Source: G047528255 sp047528255
GTDB lineage: Bacteria > Bacteroidota > Bacteroidia > Flavobacteriales > Blattabacteriaceae
Assembly: GCA_047528255.1 (NCBI GenBank)
Contig: CP180024.1
Span: forward strand, 434,001-498,000
Length of the DNA: 64,000 nucleotides
Direction: 5' to 3'
The notes beneath the pieces are model-generated. The model ran no database searches. It saw only the letters and a list, made by a program, of their open reading frames with translations, and was not told the origin of the DNA. The position numbers and the translations under genes were made by a program. Each line of letters opens with the position of its first letter. Within the stretch, counting starts at the first letter, position 1. Shown here one piece after another: positions 28,518 through 38,583 of the stretch.

Positions 28518-29779
28518 GAGACCGTGGCATAAGAGATGCCGGTTAAAATATTTGTAAATCAATATATTGTTTCGTATACTCTAAAGTAAAAAATAAAAAA
28601 AATTGGATCTATGCTCAGAAGCACCGTGCGAATAAGTTTTAGTAAACTATATATGAAACGTTCTACAAGAAGGAGTGAGTTTTTTAAAATGTTAAACCCT
28701 TGACCACTGGTAAGTATATAAAAAAAAACAAGAAAAATATATCAAAAAAGACAGGAAATAAAAGATCAACCTGCTTAACAGTGGTAATATCGTTATTTAA
28801 GATGATACTTTTGAGTCACTGGTATGATCTCAGTAATGTAGGAACAGAAAAGAATTGGTAAAAGATTCCATAGGCTGCATACGCTTTTGTGATCTCCGAT
28901 TGGAAGATCAGATCCCAGATCATACGACTCTATGCAGATTTCGAGATGAAATAGTAGCCAAAAAGGCATATAAGAGCTTATTGAAAAAGATCAATAAGGA
29001 ATTAGAAAAGCATCAGGAGATAGTTAAAACAGGAGTGATAGTAGATGCAGTATTACAGTGAGTCCTTTATCCCCAAGGGGCTCCTACCTATTGTAGTGGT
29101 GGATTGGAAGGAAAACGGGTAAAAGCAAATCAGTCAAATAAAAGTAAGGAAAAAAAGGACTTAATCAGAATTAGACATTCAAGGAAAATGACTCAATAAG
29201 TCAAGTAAACTTTACTACGGATATAAGAAGCACGTAGGTAAAAATCGAATGATACTAGCACTACATGCGTAGTAGCCCAATCAGCATGATAGTAGAAGGC
29301 TAAAGACATTAATAACAAATTAGGATATAAACCCAGAGAAGTATATGCAGATAAAGGTTACAAAGTGCAAGCGAACGTGTCTTACTTTCATAGTCGAATC
29401 ATCAAAAACTTCATACAGAAAAAAGCCTATAAGAACCGTTTCTTAAGTAGGGATAGCTATATTATTCAATAAATTAGTGAGTAAAAGCCGATGAGTAGTA
29501 GAACGTACTTTTGGCAGTATAAAGCGTTGGTTTAGATCAGGCAAGGGTTGAGATAAAGGATTAGCTCGTGTGCATGCCTTCCTCTTATAGGGAGGCTATG
29601 GCGAATAATTTGTATCGGCCTCTGTCATTATTATACCCTGTTCATAAAAATAGAGATAATTAATTATTTTATAATTAATAATTGTAGAATACAATGTGAA
29701 AGACTAAATCTAAATTGTCTCTAACGAAGCCATATAGGAGGTTGAATAAAAGTAATCCTCCATTAACACAATAGTTTCA
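28518..29779 (+). mobile_element. IS5-type element, full length, dead transposase
   Basis: The copy runs from GAGACCGTGGCATAAGAG to CATTAACACAATAGTTTC, about 1.26 kb. A 68-aa piece (28855-29061) is readable; the rest is broken by many indels and stops. It truncates rodA. Confidence 0.85.
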
Positions 29780-30086
29780 TATTATTCAATAAATTAATGA
29801 GTAAAACCCGATGGGTAGTAGAAGCACTTTGGAAAGTATAAAGCGTTGGTTTGGATCATAAAAGGGCATTACAAAGGATTAGTACGTGTGCATGCTTAGC
29901 CTTTTATGGAGGCTATCTATCACGTATAACTTGTATAGTGCTCCTGGAATTATTATGAGCTGTTCATAAAAACAGATATGATTAATTAATTTATAATTAA
30001 TAGTATTTCGAATACGATATAAAAGACTACATCTCTATCGTCTCCAACGAAGATCATCTAGGATGAGGCCACCATTAACACAATGG
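29780..30086 (+). mobile_element. IS right-end fragment
   Basis: This is the last 300 bases of another plus-orientation copy, starting in the transposase at ATTATTCAATAAATTAATG and ending CACCATTAACACAATGG. It abuts the promoter of tRNA-Arg. Confidence 0.85.
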
Positions 30087-30098
30087 GTTTGGTTTCTT

Positions 30099-30106
30099 TA
30101 CCTTTG
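30099..30106 (+). promoter_or_regulatory. tRNA-Arg promoter, -7 element
   Basis: TACCTTTG matches TANNTTTG and lies 8 bp before the tRNA 5' end, a normal distance for this element. The -33 position would fall within the IS right end (TTAAC), so the upstream half has been replaced. Confidence 0.5.
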
Positions 30107-30114
30107 CTTCCTAC

Positions 30115-30187
30115 GGCCTCGTAGTTTAATCGGATAGAATATGGGATTCCGGTTCCCATGGTGGGGGTTCGAGTCCCTCCGGGGTCA
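30115..30187 (+). tRNA. tRNA-Arg (anticodon CCG)
   Basis: The 73-nt cloverleaf is complete. The acceptor stem is GGCCTCG with CGGGGTC (two G-U pairs), the D arm starts GTTT and closes GAAT, the anticodon stem TGGGA/TCCCA is perfect with loop TTCCGGT (anticodon CCG at 34-36), and the T arm is GGGGG TTCGAGT CCCTC. The discriminator is A. The 3' CCA is not encoded. It reads CGG arginine codons. Confidence 0.95.
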
Positions 30188-30240
30188 CAGCAGATATATT
30201 ATATATATTTCATTATCAATTATAAATAAAGGAGGTTTTG

Positions 30241-30273
30241 ATGTTTGGGAAACATTTTCTATCCAAGTCGGAA
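30241..30273 (+). pseudogene. Start of an unidentified gene cut by an IS
   Basis: After an AGGAGG-like stretch an ATG gives MFGKHFLSKSE before the sequence enters the IS left end at about 30271. It may be the 5' end of a gene whose remainder was displaced. Too short to identify. Confidence 0.25.
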
Positions 30274-32333
30274 ATGTTGCATGAGAGAAGGAGTGAGGTA
30301 AAATATTTGTGAATCAATACATTGTTTCGAGACCGTTGTGTTAATGGTCGATTACGTTCATTCAGCCTCTTAAATGAGCTTCGTTGAAAACGATGTAGAT
30401 TTAGTCTTTCACATTGTATTCTACAATTATTGATTATAAATTAATTAATTATATCTATTTTTATGAACAGCGTATAATGATACCAGGTTCACGATACAAA
30501 TTATGCTCCATAGTTTCCATAAGATGCTGGGCATGCACACGAGTTGGTCCTTTGTAACGAGCCTTCCTTATCCAAACCAACTCTTTATACTGCCAAAAAT
30601 ATGTTCTACTACCTATCGGGTTTTACTCATTAATATTGTTGAACAATATAGCTACCCTATTTAAGGGTCGGTTCCTATAGGCTTTCTTCTGTATACGGTC
30701 TTTGATGCCTCAACTCGTATGATCTGGGATTTGATCTTCCAATCGAAAAGCAAAAAAGCGCATGCAGCTAAAAAGTTTTTTCACTAATTCTTTCGTTCCT
30801 ACATTAGTGAGATCATACCAGTTACTCAAAAGAATCATCTTAAATAACGATATTCAACTGTAAGAAGGTGTCCTTTATTCCCTGTCCTTTTTGATATATT
30901 TTTCTTATCTTTTTTCCATCTACTTCCCACTGGATAACTGGTATTTAAGATTTTGAAAAACTCACCACCTTCTAGTAGAATGTTCCATATATAGTTCACT
31001 AAAGCTTATTTGAGTGGTGCTTCTGAGCGTAGATCCGAATTTTTTATTGTCTACTATAGTAGATACGAAGCAATATCTTGATTTACAAATATTTTAACCT
31101 CTTTCTTTTATGCAACGTTCTCGTTTCGTATATTTGGAGTTAGAAAATAAAAAAAATAGGATCTATGCTCAGAAGCACCGCGCAAGTATTCTTTAGTGAA
31201 TTATATATAGAACGTTCTACCAGAAGGAGTGAGTTTTTCAAAAGGTTAAATACCCAGATCCATTGGGAAGGGATGGAGAAAAAAAAATAAAAAAAATATA
31301 TCAAAAAACAGGGAATAAAAAACTAATCTACCTACAGTAGAATATCGTTATTTAAGATGATGTTTTTAAGTCACTAGTATGATCTCAGTGATGTAGGAAT
31401 GGAAGAATTCTTAAAATATGCCATAGGCTGCATATGTTTTTTTGGTTTTAGATTGGAAAATTAGATCCCAGATTATATGACTCTATACAGATTTATCAAT
31501 GATAATAGTATCTAAAAAGGCATATGAACCCCTTACTGAAAAAGATCAATAAGGAATTAGAAAAGTATCAGGCTATATTTAAAACAGGAGTGATAGTAGA
31601 TTCCAGTATTACAGTAACTCCCTTTTTTCCCAAGGAAACTCCCCCCTACGTAGTGGGGGATCGGAAGGAAGAGGCAAAAGCAAATCAGTCAAAGAAAAGC
31701 AACGGCAAAAAAAGAGACTCAATCAGGAGTAAACATTCAAGGAAAATGCCTCACGAAACCAGAGTAACTCTACTATGTAGACAAGAAGCATATAGGGGAG
31801 GGAATGGAACGATNCTAGTAGTACATAGCGTAGCAGCCAATGAGTATGATAGTAGAGGCAAAGCCTTAATAACTTAAACTAGGATATACCCCCAGAGAAG
31901 TATACGCAAAAAAAGGTTACCAAGTTCCAGCCAATGTTTCTTAACTTTTATAGCCGATGTATCAAAGACCGTATACAGAAGAACCTTATAGGAACCATTC
32001 CTTAAGTAGGGGGCTATATTATTCAATAAATTAGTGAGTAAAACCCGATGGGTAGTAGAACCCATTTTTCGCAGTATAAAGAGCTAGTTTGGATCAGGCA
32101 ACTCGTTACAAAAGATTAGCTCGTGTCTGCATGCTCAGCCCTTTATGGATGTTATATCTCATAATTTGTATCGTCCTCTGGGATCATTATGAGCTATTCA
32201 TAAAAACAGATGTGATTATTAGTTTATAATCAATAGTATTTCCAATACTATATGAAACGTTAAATCTACATATTCTCAAACGAAGACATTTAGGAGACTG
32301 AATAAAAGTAATCCACCATAACAAAATGGTCTC
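30271..32333 (+). mobile_element. IS5-type element interrupted near its left end
   Basis: The left 60 bases (30271-30330) end ATTGTTTC; the copy resumes at 31133 with GTTTCGTATATTTGG and continues to the right end at 32333. The 5-bp GTTTC on both sides is the duplication made by the nested copy (30331-31132). The transposase is broken; a 117-aa piece (31524-31877) spans the first Asp and the middle. One base at 31814 is undetermined (N). The right end lies 38 bp before gapA. Confidence 0.9.
30331..31132 (-). mobile_element. Nested IS with internal deletion, GTTTC duplication
   Basis: This 802-bp copy has both termini, GAGACCGTTGTGTTAATGG and ATGCAACGTTCTC, and a central deletion at about 30714 that removes the transposase core. 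It sits in the left end of the surrounding element with a direct repeat GTTTC on each side. It could only have moved with transposase supplied elsewhere, or was deleted after insertion. Confidence 0.9.
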
Positions 32334-32370
32334 GATAAGTATACTAACATAGTAAAAAAACTCAAAGTTT

Positions 32371-33375
32371 ATGTCAAAAATAGAAATTGGAATCAACGGT
32401 TTCGGACGGATCGGTCGATTGGTTTTCAACGCTGCTATGACCCGAGAAGATATTGAAGTAGTAGCGATCAATGATCTTTTCGAACCCGAATATCTCGCCT
32501 ACATGCTCAAATACGATTCCGTACATGGAAGATATAAAGGAGAAATTAAAGTAGAATCAGGCCAACTGGTAATAGGAGGAAAAACTATTCGTGTAACCGC
32601 TGAAAAAGACCCTACCAAATTGGCTTGGGGCAAAATCGGAGCACAATATGTCGTAGAGTCCACAGGCCTTTTTCTTACCCAAGACAAAGCCCAAGCACAT
32701 TTACAAGCAGGTGCTAAAAAAGTGGTGCTGTCTGCCCCACCCAAAGATGACACCCCTATGTTTGTCATGGGTGTCAATCACACTTCTCTACAAAAAAAAC
32801 AAGATATCATCTCCACAGCCTCCTGCACGACCAACTGCTTAGCCCCACTAGCCAAAGTATTACACGACAATTTCGGTATACTCGAAGGTTTGATGACCAC
32901 TCTACACGCTACCACAGCCACCCAAAAAGTGGTAGACAGCCCCTCAGTAAGAGATTGGCGCGGAGGCCGTTCAGCTTTGCTCAACATCATCCTTTCCTCA
33001 ACCGGAGCAGCCAAAGCCGTAGGAAAAGTCATACCGGATCTCAATGGCAAGCTCACAGGAATGGCTTTCCGTGTACCTATAGCAGACGTCTCCGTAGTAG
33101 ACTTGACTTTCCGTTTAAAGCAAAAAACCACCTACGAAGCGATTAAAACAGCAATGAAACGCGCTTCGGAAAACGAGCTGAAGGGGATCTTAGGATACAC
33201 GGAAGAAGCTGTCGTATCGATGGATTTCTTGGGAGATCACCGCACATCGATTTTCGATGCAAATGCTGGGATTATGTTGAATCCTAATTTTTTTAAAGTA
33301 GTCTCTTGGTATGATAACGAGACGGGTTATTCGCACAAATTGGTTGATTTCATCACTCACATGGCTTCTATATAA
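32371..33375 (+). CDS. gapA: Glyceraldehyde-3-phosphate dehydrogenase
   Basis: GAPDH oxidises glyceraldehyde 3-phosphate to 1,3-bisphosphoglycerate with NAD in glycolysis. The 334-aa frame starts with the NAD-binding INGFGRIGR motif. It has the active-site SCTTNC with Cys152 and the C-terminal WYDNETGYSHK. The IS upstream ends 38 bp before the ATG, so native promoter sequence is short or displaced. Codon quality is high, in contrast to the IS around it. Confidence 0.97.
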   Translation: MSKIEIGINGFGRIGRLVFNAAMTREDIEVVAINDLFEPEYLAYMLKYDSVHGRYKGEIKVESGQLVIGGKTIRVTAEKDPTKLAWGKIGAQYVVESTGLFLTQDKAQAHLQAGAKKVVLSAPPKDDTPMFVMGVNHTSLQKKQDIISTASCTTNCLAPLAKVLHDNFGILEGLMTTLHATTATQKVVDSPSVRDWRGGRSALLNIILSSTGAAKAVGKVIPDLNGKLTGMAFRVPIADVSVVDLTFRLKQKTTYEAIKTAMKRASENELKGILGYTEEAVVSMDFLGDHRTSIFDANAGIMLNPNFFKVVSWYDNETGYSHKLVDFITHMASI

Positions 33376-33464
33376 AATAGATAATGATTATCCCCCCCCT
33401 TCTATATATTTTTATAACTTATATAATCCTTACCTTGAAAAGTATCTACTTTATACAATAATTT

Positions 33465-34343
33465 ATGATAGCAATAGTTGATAGCGGATCGACCAAAGGT
33501 GATTGGGTTATTCTGGATCCGGAAGGAAAAGAATTGTACCGAACCACGACCATCGGGCTCAATCCTTATTTCATCACTGGCGAAGACGTCGTCAAAGAAG
33601 TCAATAAAAACGACAAACTCATCAAGGTAGCTCCCGAGTTGACTCATGTCTTCTTTTACGGAGCTGGATGCTCAGCGCCTCACTACAACGAGATCATTAA
33701 AAAAGGCTTGGATAAAGTGTTTTCAAAATCCGAAAACTTGGTCGAGCATGATCTTTTGGCAGCTGCCTACGCTTGCTTCCAAAGTGAGCCGGTAATTGCT
33801 TGCATCCTTGGAACAGGATCGAACTCTTGTTACTTTGACGGAAAAAAACTGCGAGAAGAAACCCCTTCATTATCTTTTATCTTAGGCGATGAAGGAAGCG
33901 GAAGTAATCTCGGAAAGAGAATCATCAGAGCTTATTTTCTCAAAAAATTGCCCAAATACCTCTCAGAATATTTTGATAATCAATTCAATTTGACACAATA
34001 TAAATTAGATAAAAACGTATACAATAATCCATTTGCAAACGCCTATTTAGCCTCTTTCAGCAGCTTTGTCGTAGAGTATAGAAACGATCCTTTCATCCAA
34101 ATGATGATCTATGATTCATTGAACGAGTTTATCCTGAACCAAATATTGGTTTATCCGGAAAGCAAATCTGTTCAATTGAATTTTATCGGATCCATAGCTC
34201 ATTATTATGAAGATACCCTGGTTTCCGTAGCGTCTGAATATCACCTAAAAATCGGGGATATCATAAAAAAACCTATCGACAATATAGTAAACTATCATAT
34301 AAGTTACATTATTCCTAATCTAAAGAAGCATTTGGCCATGTGA
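33465..34343 (+). CDS. BadF/BadG-type ATPase, probable N-acetylglucosamine kinase
   Basis: This is a 292-aa ASKHA-fold kinase of the BadF/BadG/BcrA/BcrD family. It opens with MIAIVDSGSTKGDWVILD (phosphate-1 motif), contains ACILGTGSNSCYFDG (phosphate-2) and LGDEGSGSNLGKRIIRAY, as in bacterial N-acetylglucosamine or glucosamine kinases. In Bacteroidales this family is usually annotated as N-acetylglucosamine kinase; it would recycle amino sugars from cell wall or host polymers. The exact sugar is not determined. An IS begins 6 bp past the stop. Confidence 0.8.
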   Translation: MIAIVDSGSTKGDWVILDPEGKELYRTTTIGLNPYFITGEDVVKEVNKNDKLIKVAPELTHVFFYGAGCSAPHYNEIIKKGLDKVFSKSENLVEHDLLAAAYACFQSEPVIACILGTGSNSCYFDGKKLREETPSLSFILGDEGSGSNLGKRIIRAYFLKKLPKYLSEYFDNQFNLTQYKLDKNVYNNPFANAYLASFSSFVVEYRNDPFIQMMIYDSLNEFILNQILVYPESKSVQLNFIGSIAHYYEDTLVSVASEYHLKIGDIIKKPIDNIVNYHISYIIPNLKKHLAM

Positions 34344-34349
34344 CAGATC

Positions 34350-35444
34350 GAGAATATTGCATGAGAAAAGGAGGTTAAAATATTTGTAAATCAAAATATT
34401 GTTTCATGTCTATTGGAGTAGAAAATAAAAAAATTCGGATTTATACTCAGAAGCACCGCGCAAATAAACTCTAGTGAACTATATATGGAATATTCTACCA
34501 GAAGGAGTGATTTTTCAAAAGGTTAAACAACTTGACCCACTTGGAAGGGATGGAGAAAGAAATAAAAAAAAACATCTCAAAAAGACCAGCTAATAAAAGG
34601 TAACCTGCTTACAGTGGAGTATCGTTATTTAAGATTATGACTTTTGAGTCACTGGTATGATCTCAGTGATGTAGGGACGGAAAAATTGGTGAAAGAAACC
34701 TTTAGCTGCACGCGCTTTTATGGTTTTCGATTGGAAATAATATTTCAGAATCATACGGTTTTATGCAGATTTCGCAATGAAATAGTAGCCAAAAAGGCAT
34801 ATGAGCGTTTACTGAAAAAGATCAATAAGAAATTAGAAAAGAATCAGGTGATAGTTAAAACAGGTGTGATAGTAGATGCTAGTATTACAGTAAGTCCCCT
34901 TGCTCACAAGGGGACTCCTACCTACATAGTGGAGGAACGGAAGGAAGAAGGGGAAAAGAAAATTAGTCAAAGAAAATAAAGGTAAAAAAAACTCAATCAG
35001 GAGTAGAGACTCAAGGAAAATGGCTCAAGAAATTACGTAAACTCTACTATGGATACAAGAGGCTCATAGGGGGGGATAAAATGGAATGATACTAGCAGTA
35101 CATAGCCTAGTGTAGCCAATGAGCATGATAGTACAAGGCTAAAGCATTAATAAGCAAACTAGCTTATAACCCCAGAGAAGTATATGAGGACAAAGGTTAT
35201 AAACGTTCCAGCCAACGTGTCTTATTAGCACGTGTGCATGCCCAGCATCTTATGGAGGGCTATATCGCATAATTTGTATCGTTACCCTAGCATCATTATG
35301 AGCTGTTCATAAAATAGATATAATTAATTAATTTATAATCAATAGTATTTCGAATATGATATGAAAAACTAAATTTACATCGTCTCCAACGAAACCATCT
35401 AGGATGGCTGAATAAACGTAATCCATCATTAACACAATGGTCTC
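34350..35444 (+). mobile_element. IS5-type element with internal deletion
   Basis: The copy runs from GAGAATATTGCATGAG to CATCATTAACACAATGG plus TCTC. About 180 bases are missing around 35230, where the second-Asp region joins the C-terminal LARVHAQH region. A 111-aa N-terminal piece (34644-34979) is readable. The internal G-tract has 7 G. Confidence 0.85.
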
Positions 35445-35958
35445 ATAGCGTGGCAGCCAATGAGCAAGTAGAGGACTAAAGCCATTAATTAAGTAAACTA
35501 GGATATAAACCCAAAGAAGTATATGCAAAAAAAGGTTACCAAGTTCAAACTAACGTGTTTCTAGTTTCATAGTCGAGGCTCATAGACCGTAGACAGAAGA
35601 AAGCTTATAGGACTGTACCTTAAATAGGTTAGCAATATTATTAAAGAAATTACTGAGTAAAAATCGATTGGGTAGTAGAACATATATATTGGTAATATAA
35701 GCGTTGTTCCTGGATCAGGAAAGGCTCGTTACAAAGGATTAGTTCGTGTGCATGCCCAGCATTTTATGAATGCTATGGCGCATAATTTGTATCGTAGCCC
35801 TGGTATTGTTATGCCTGTTCATAACAATAGATATAATTAATTAATTTATAATAAATAGTATTTCGAATATAATGTGAGAGTATAAATCTACATCGTTCTC
35901 TAACGAAGTCATCTAAGATGGCTGAATAAACGCAATCCACCATTAACAAAATGGTCTC
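35445..35958 (+). mobile_element. IS5-type element, 3' half
   Basis: This follows the previous right end directly. It starts in the transposase middle (ATAGCGTGGCAGCCAATG), continues through the C-terminal region and ends CACCATTAACAAAATGG. No open frame survives. It is downstream of trxB. Confidence 0.85.
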
Positions 35959-35989
35959 GTTTTTTGAGATTATATCATTATTTCAAGAA

Positions 35990-36049
35990 AATCCCCGGAT
36001 ACCTCATTCGCCTTGATAAATAGATCGATGAGAAATAGATCCGGGGATT
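35990..36049 (-). terminator. trxB terminator hairpin
   Basis: On the minus strand, perfect 11-bp arms AATCCCCGGAT and ATCCGGGGATT enclose 38 bases and are followed by TTCTTG. A second inner stem CTCAT/ATGAG fits inside the loop. It starts 18 bp past the trxB stop. The long structured loop is unusual for a simple terminator, so a regulatory or processing role is also possible. Confidence 0.6.
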
Positions 36050-36066
36050 GACATTAATGTGTCGGA

Positions 36067-37017
36067 TTATAAAGAGGTTAACTCCGAGAGATATCTTTCC
36101 AAATCCAATGCGGCCATGCAACCCGTACCAGCCGATGTGATCGCTTGGCGATAAATAGGGTCTTGTACGTCTCCGGCTGCAAATATACCGGGTTTGCTAG
36201 TCTGAGAGCTTCCTTTTTTCGTGATGATATAGCCGTGATCGTCCAGCTCTAATTGATATTTGAATAGCTCTGTGTTGGGCCGGTGTCCTATTGCTATAAA
36301 GAGACCTTCTATGGTTATATTTTTTTCTGATTGGTTTTGATTATTCATAACCTTGATCCCTTGTATTACTTTGTTCCCCAATACTTCTTTAACTTCGTGA
36401 TGAAATAAAATTTCTACATTGGGTAGGTTTGATACTCGGTGCTGCATGGTTTTTGAAGCACTGAAAGTGTCGCGTCTGACTAAAAGATATACTTTGCTAC
36501 ACATTTTGGCGAGATAGATGGTTTCTTCCAGTGCGGTATCTCCTCCGCCGACTATGGCAACTTCTTTTCCTTTATAAAAAAAACCGTCGCAAGTTGCGCA
36601 GGTGGATACTCCAGAACCGCGTAGACGTTGCTCGCTTGGGAGGCCTAGATATTTTGCAGAGGCTCCGGTAGCGATGATAACACCTCGAGTTTTTACCGAG
36701 TTTCCGTCATCTGCATGAATGAGCTGCATGCCTCCTACTTCTTCGGAGAATTCCACTTTTTTGATATATCCGTATCTGATCTTCGTGTTAAAGCGTTTGG
36801 CTTGTCTTTTGAGGTCTTCCATCAATTGAGCTCCCATCACTCCGTCAGGATACCCGGGGTAGTTGTCCACATACGTGGTGGTGGTGAGTTGCCCTCCGGG
36901 TTCCAGACCGGTGTATAAGATAGGGTTTAAATCGGCGCGAGCCGCGTATATCGCCGCCGAGTATCCGGAAGGACCTGACCCGATGATGACGCAATCGGAA
37001 ATGGTGTTATTCGACAT
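36067..37017 (-). CDS. trxB: Thioredoxin reductase
   Basis: TrxB passes electrons from NADPH through FAD to thioredoxin. The 316-aa frame has the FAD-binding IIGSGPSGYSAAIYAAR (11-27), the redox-active CATC at 140-143, the NADPH-binding IVGGGDTALEE, and the C-terminal GIFAAGDVQD FAD motif. It lies 55 bp downstream of holA on the same strand and probably shares its transcript, which ends at the 35990-36049 hairpin. Confidence 0.97.
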   Translation of the reverse strand: MSNNTISDCVIIGSGPSGYSAAIYAARADLNPILYTGLEPGGQLTTTTYVDNYPGYPDGVMGAQLMEDLKRQAKRFNTKIRYGYIKKVEFSEEVGGMQLIHADDGNSVKTRGVIIATGASAKYLGLPSEQRLRGSGVSTCATCDGFFYKGKEVAIVGGGDTALEETIYLAKMCSKVYLLVRRDTFSASKTMQHRVSNLPNVEILFHHEVKEVLGNKVIQGIKVMNNQNQSEKNITIEGLFIAIGHRPNTELFKYQLELDDHGYIITKKGSSQTSKPGIFAAGDVQDPIYRQAITSAGTGCMAALDLERYLSELTSL

Positions 37018-37072
37018 GGATGTTTTCTGGTAAATTTATACAACTATTTTTTCGTAAGGGTCGGAGAGATAT

Positions 37073-38077
37073 TCAATGGAGTATTTTGAAAAGTAGTTCT
37101 TTCAATAATTCTTGCTCCGACGTCGGGGGGCTTTCTATGCCTTTGGATTGAGCTTCGGCCTTTCTGAGGTGTGAGATAATTTCTACAGTTTTTTTTAGGG
37201 AATAGTTTTGAGCTGCTTGGGCATAATCTTTCAGGAAGTAGGGAAAAATATTAAGGGTTTTGGCTAAATCGATGCCTTTGGCTGAGGAAGCCGTATGGTA
37301 CTTGATCAAAGTAGTGAAAAAATTATACAGTATGGTCAGACTGATTGCCAATGGATACTCTTTCGGGTTTTTCCCAAAGTAATAAGCGATTTTGTATGCG
37401 GAAAAGGTGTCTTTTTTCAGGAGGGCCTTTTGTAGTTCAAAATGCTTATAGGTTTTACTGATTCCTGTTCCGGCCTCGACGCTATCTGCTGTGATTTCGG
37501 TATTTTTCGATAGGGTAATTGTTAGCTTGTTCAACTCTCCGGCCAGGAGAGAGAGGTCTGTTCCGATGTATTCGGACAGGAGAAATTTTGCTTTTTCTGT
37601 GATGGTGTATCCCATTTTTTTGACTTGCGTGTCGATCCAACCGGGAATTTGATATTCATATAACTTTTTGCTTTCGAAAAGTGTTCCATGCTGCTGAACG
37701 CTTTTGTAGAGTTTTTTACGTTTATCCAGTGTCTTGTATTTATAGCAGATGACCAAGATCGTGCTGCTCACGGGGTTTTCCGTGTAAAAAGCCAGATCTT
37801 CGATGTCTTTTGATAATTGTTGGGCATCTTTCACAATGACTACCGTGCGATTACCTATCATTGGATATTGTTTGGCATAAGCGATGATGGTTTGTATGTT
37901 GGTGTCTCTTCCGTAGATAACGGTTTGATCAAATGATTTTTCGGTTTCATTTAGAAGGGTATCTTCGATGTAGCGACTTATTGTGTCGATATAATAGACT
38001 TCTTCTCCCATCAGGAAGTAGATGGGGGTCCATTTTTTTGCTTTCAGGTCGGTGAGGATCTTTTCGACGGGTTCCAT
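37073..38077 (-). CDS. holA: DNA polymerase III subunit delta
   Basis: The delta subunit opens the sliding clamp within the clamp loader. From ATG 38077 (MEPVEKILTDLKAKK) the protein has 334 aa, the usual length. It has the family start W-T-P-I-Y-F-L-M-G-E-E (the degenerate phosphate-loop region) and the helical C-terminal collar domain. A codon upstream (TTG) could also start. The start lies 26 bp from the divergent HsdR_N-domain gene, an arrangement common in Bacteroidota. Confidence 0.92.
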   Translation of the reverse strand: MEPVEKILTDLKAKKWTPIYFLMGEEVYYIDTISRYIEDTLLNETEKSFDQTVIYGRDTNIQTIIAYAKQYPMIGNRTVVIVKDAQQLSKDIEDLAFYTENPVSSTILVICYKYKTLDKRKKLYKSVQQHGTLFESKKLYEYQIPGWIDTQVKKMGYTITEKAKFLLSEYIGTDLSLLAGELNKLTITLSKNTEITADSVEAGTGISKTYKHFELQKALLKKDTFSAYKIAYYFGKNPKEYPLAISLTILYNFFTTLIKYHTASSAKGIDLAKTLNIFPYFLKDYAQAAQNYSLKKTVEIISHLRKAEAQSKGIESPPTSEQELLKELLFKILH

Positions 38078-38103
38078 CAATAATTTTTTATGAAATTAGC
38101 CTC

Positions 38104-38562
38104 ATGGAAACATTGAACTTTCCGGCTTATCGTTTTCGTATACAAAGTAAAGACAACAAAGTCTATGTCTTTTGTTTCATCAGAAAAAAATTTTATCTCC
38201 TCACGCCCGAGGAGTGGGTACGCCAGCATGTGATCTGCTTTTTGACTGATACGAAAGGCTATGATCCGTCGGGGATTGCTGTGGAGGTTCCTATTCGTCT
38301 TGACAGGTTGAGTAAGCGTTTGGATATTGTTGTATACAAGCAGACTCATCCTCATATCGTTGTTGAGTGTAAGGCTCCACATATAAAGCTTTCACAGAAG
38401 GTGTTTGATCAGGTAGCTCGGTATCACCTCGGCCTTCGTAGTTCTTATCTTATGGTCACTAATGGGATCAGCCATTTTTTCTGCTGTTTAGATGAGGCGC
38501 GTCAATGTTTTGAATTTTTCGAAGATCTTCCTTCCAAGGGGCGAGGTTCGGGTTCTCCATAA
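38104..38562 (+). CDS. HsdR N-terminal-like nuclease-fold protein
   Basis: This is a 152-aa stand-alone protein with the type I restriction HsdR N-terminal fold (PD-(D/E)xK type): TPEEWVRQHVICFL at the start of the domain, then RLDIVVY with Asp74 and HIVVECKAP with Glu88 and Lys90, all three fold residues present. Bacteroidota carry this short gene divergent from holA without other restriction subunits, so it is probably a housekeeping nuclease or nucleic-acid binding protein, not a restriction system. Actual function is unknown. Confidence 0.8.
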   Translation: METLNFPAYRFRIQSKDNKVYVFCFIRKKFYLLTPEEWVRQHVICFLTDTKGYDPSGIAVEVPIRLDRLSKRLDIVVYKQTHPHIVVECKAPHIKLSQKVFDQVARYHLGLRSSYLMVTNGISHFFCCLDEARQCFEFFEDLPSKGRGSGSP

Positions 38563-38583
38563 ATGGGTATGGATGCATGCTGG

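Noticed and set aside
38104..38562. Type I restriction system, suggested by the HsdR-like domain
   Set aside because: No HsdM, HsdS or helicase part is present, and the stand-alone gene beside holA is a common Bacteroidota arrangement.
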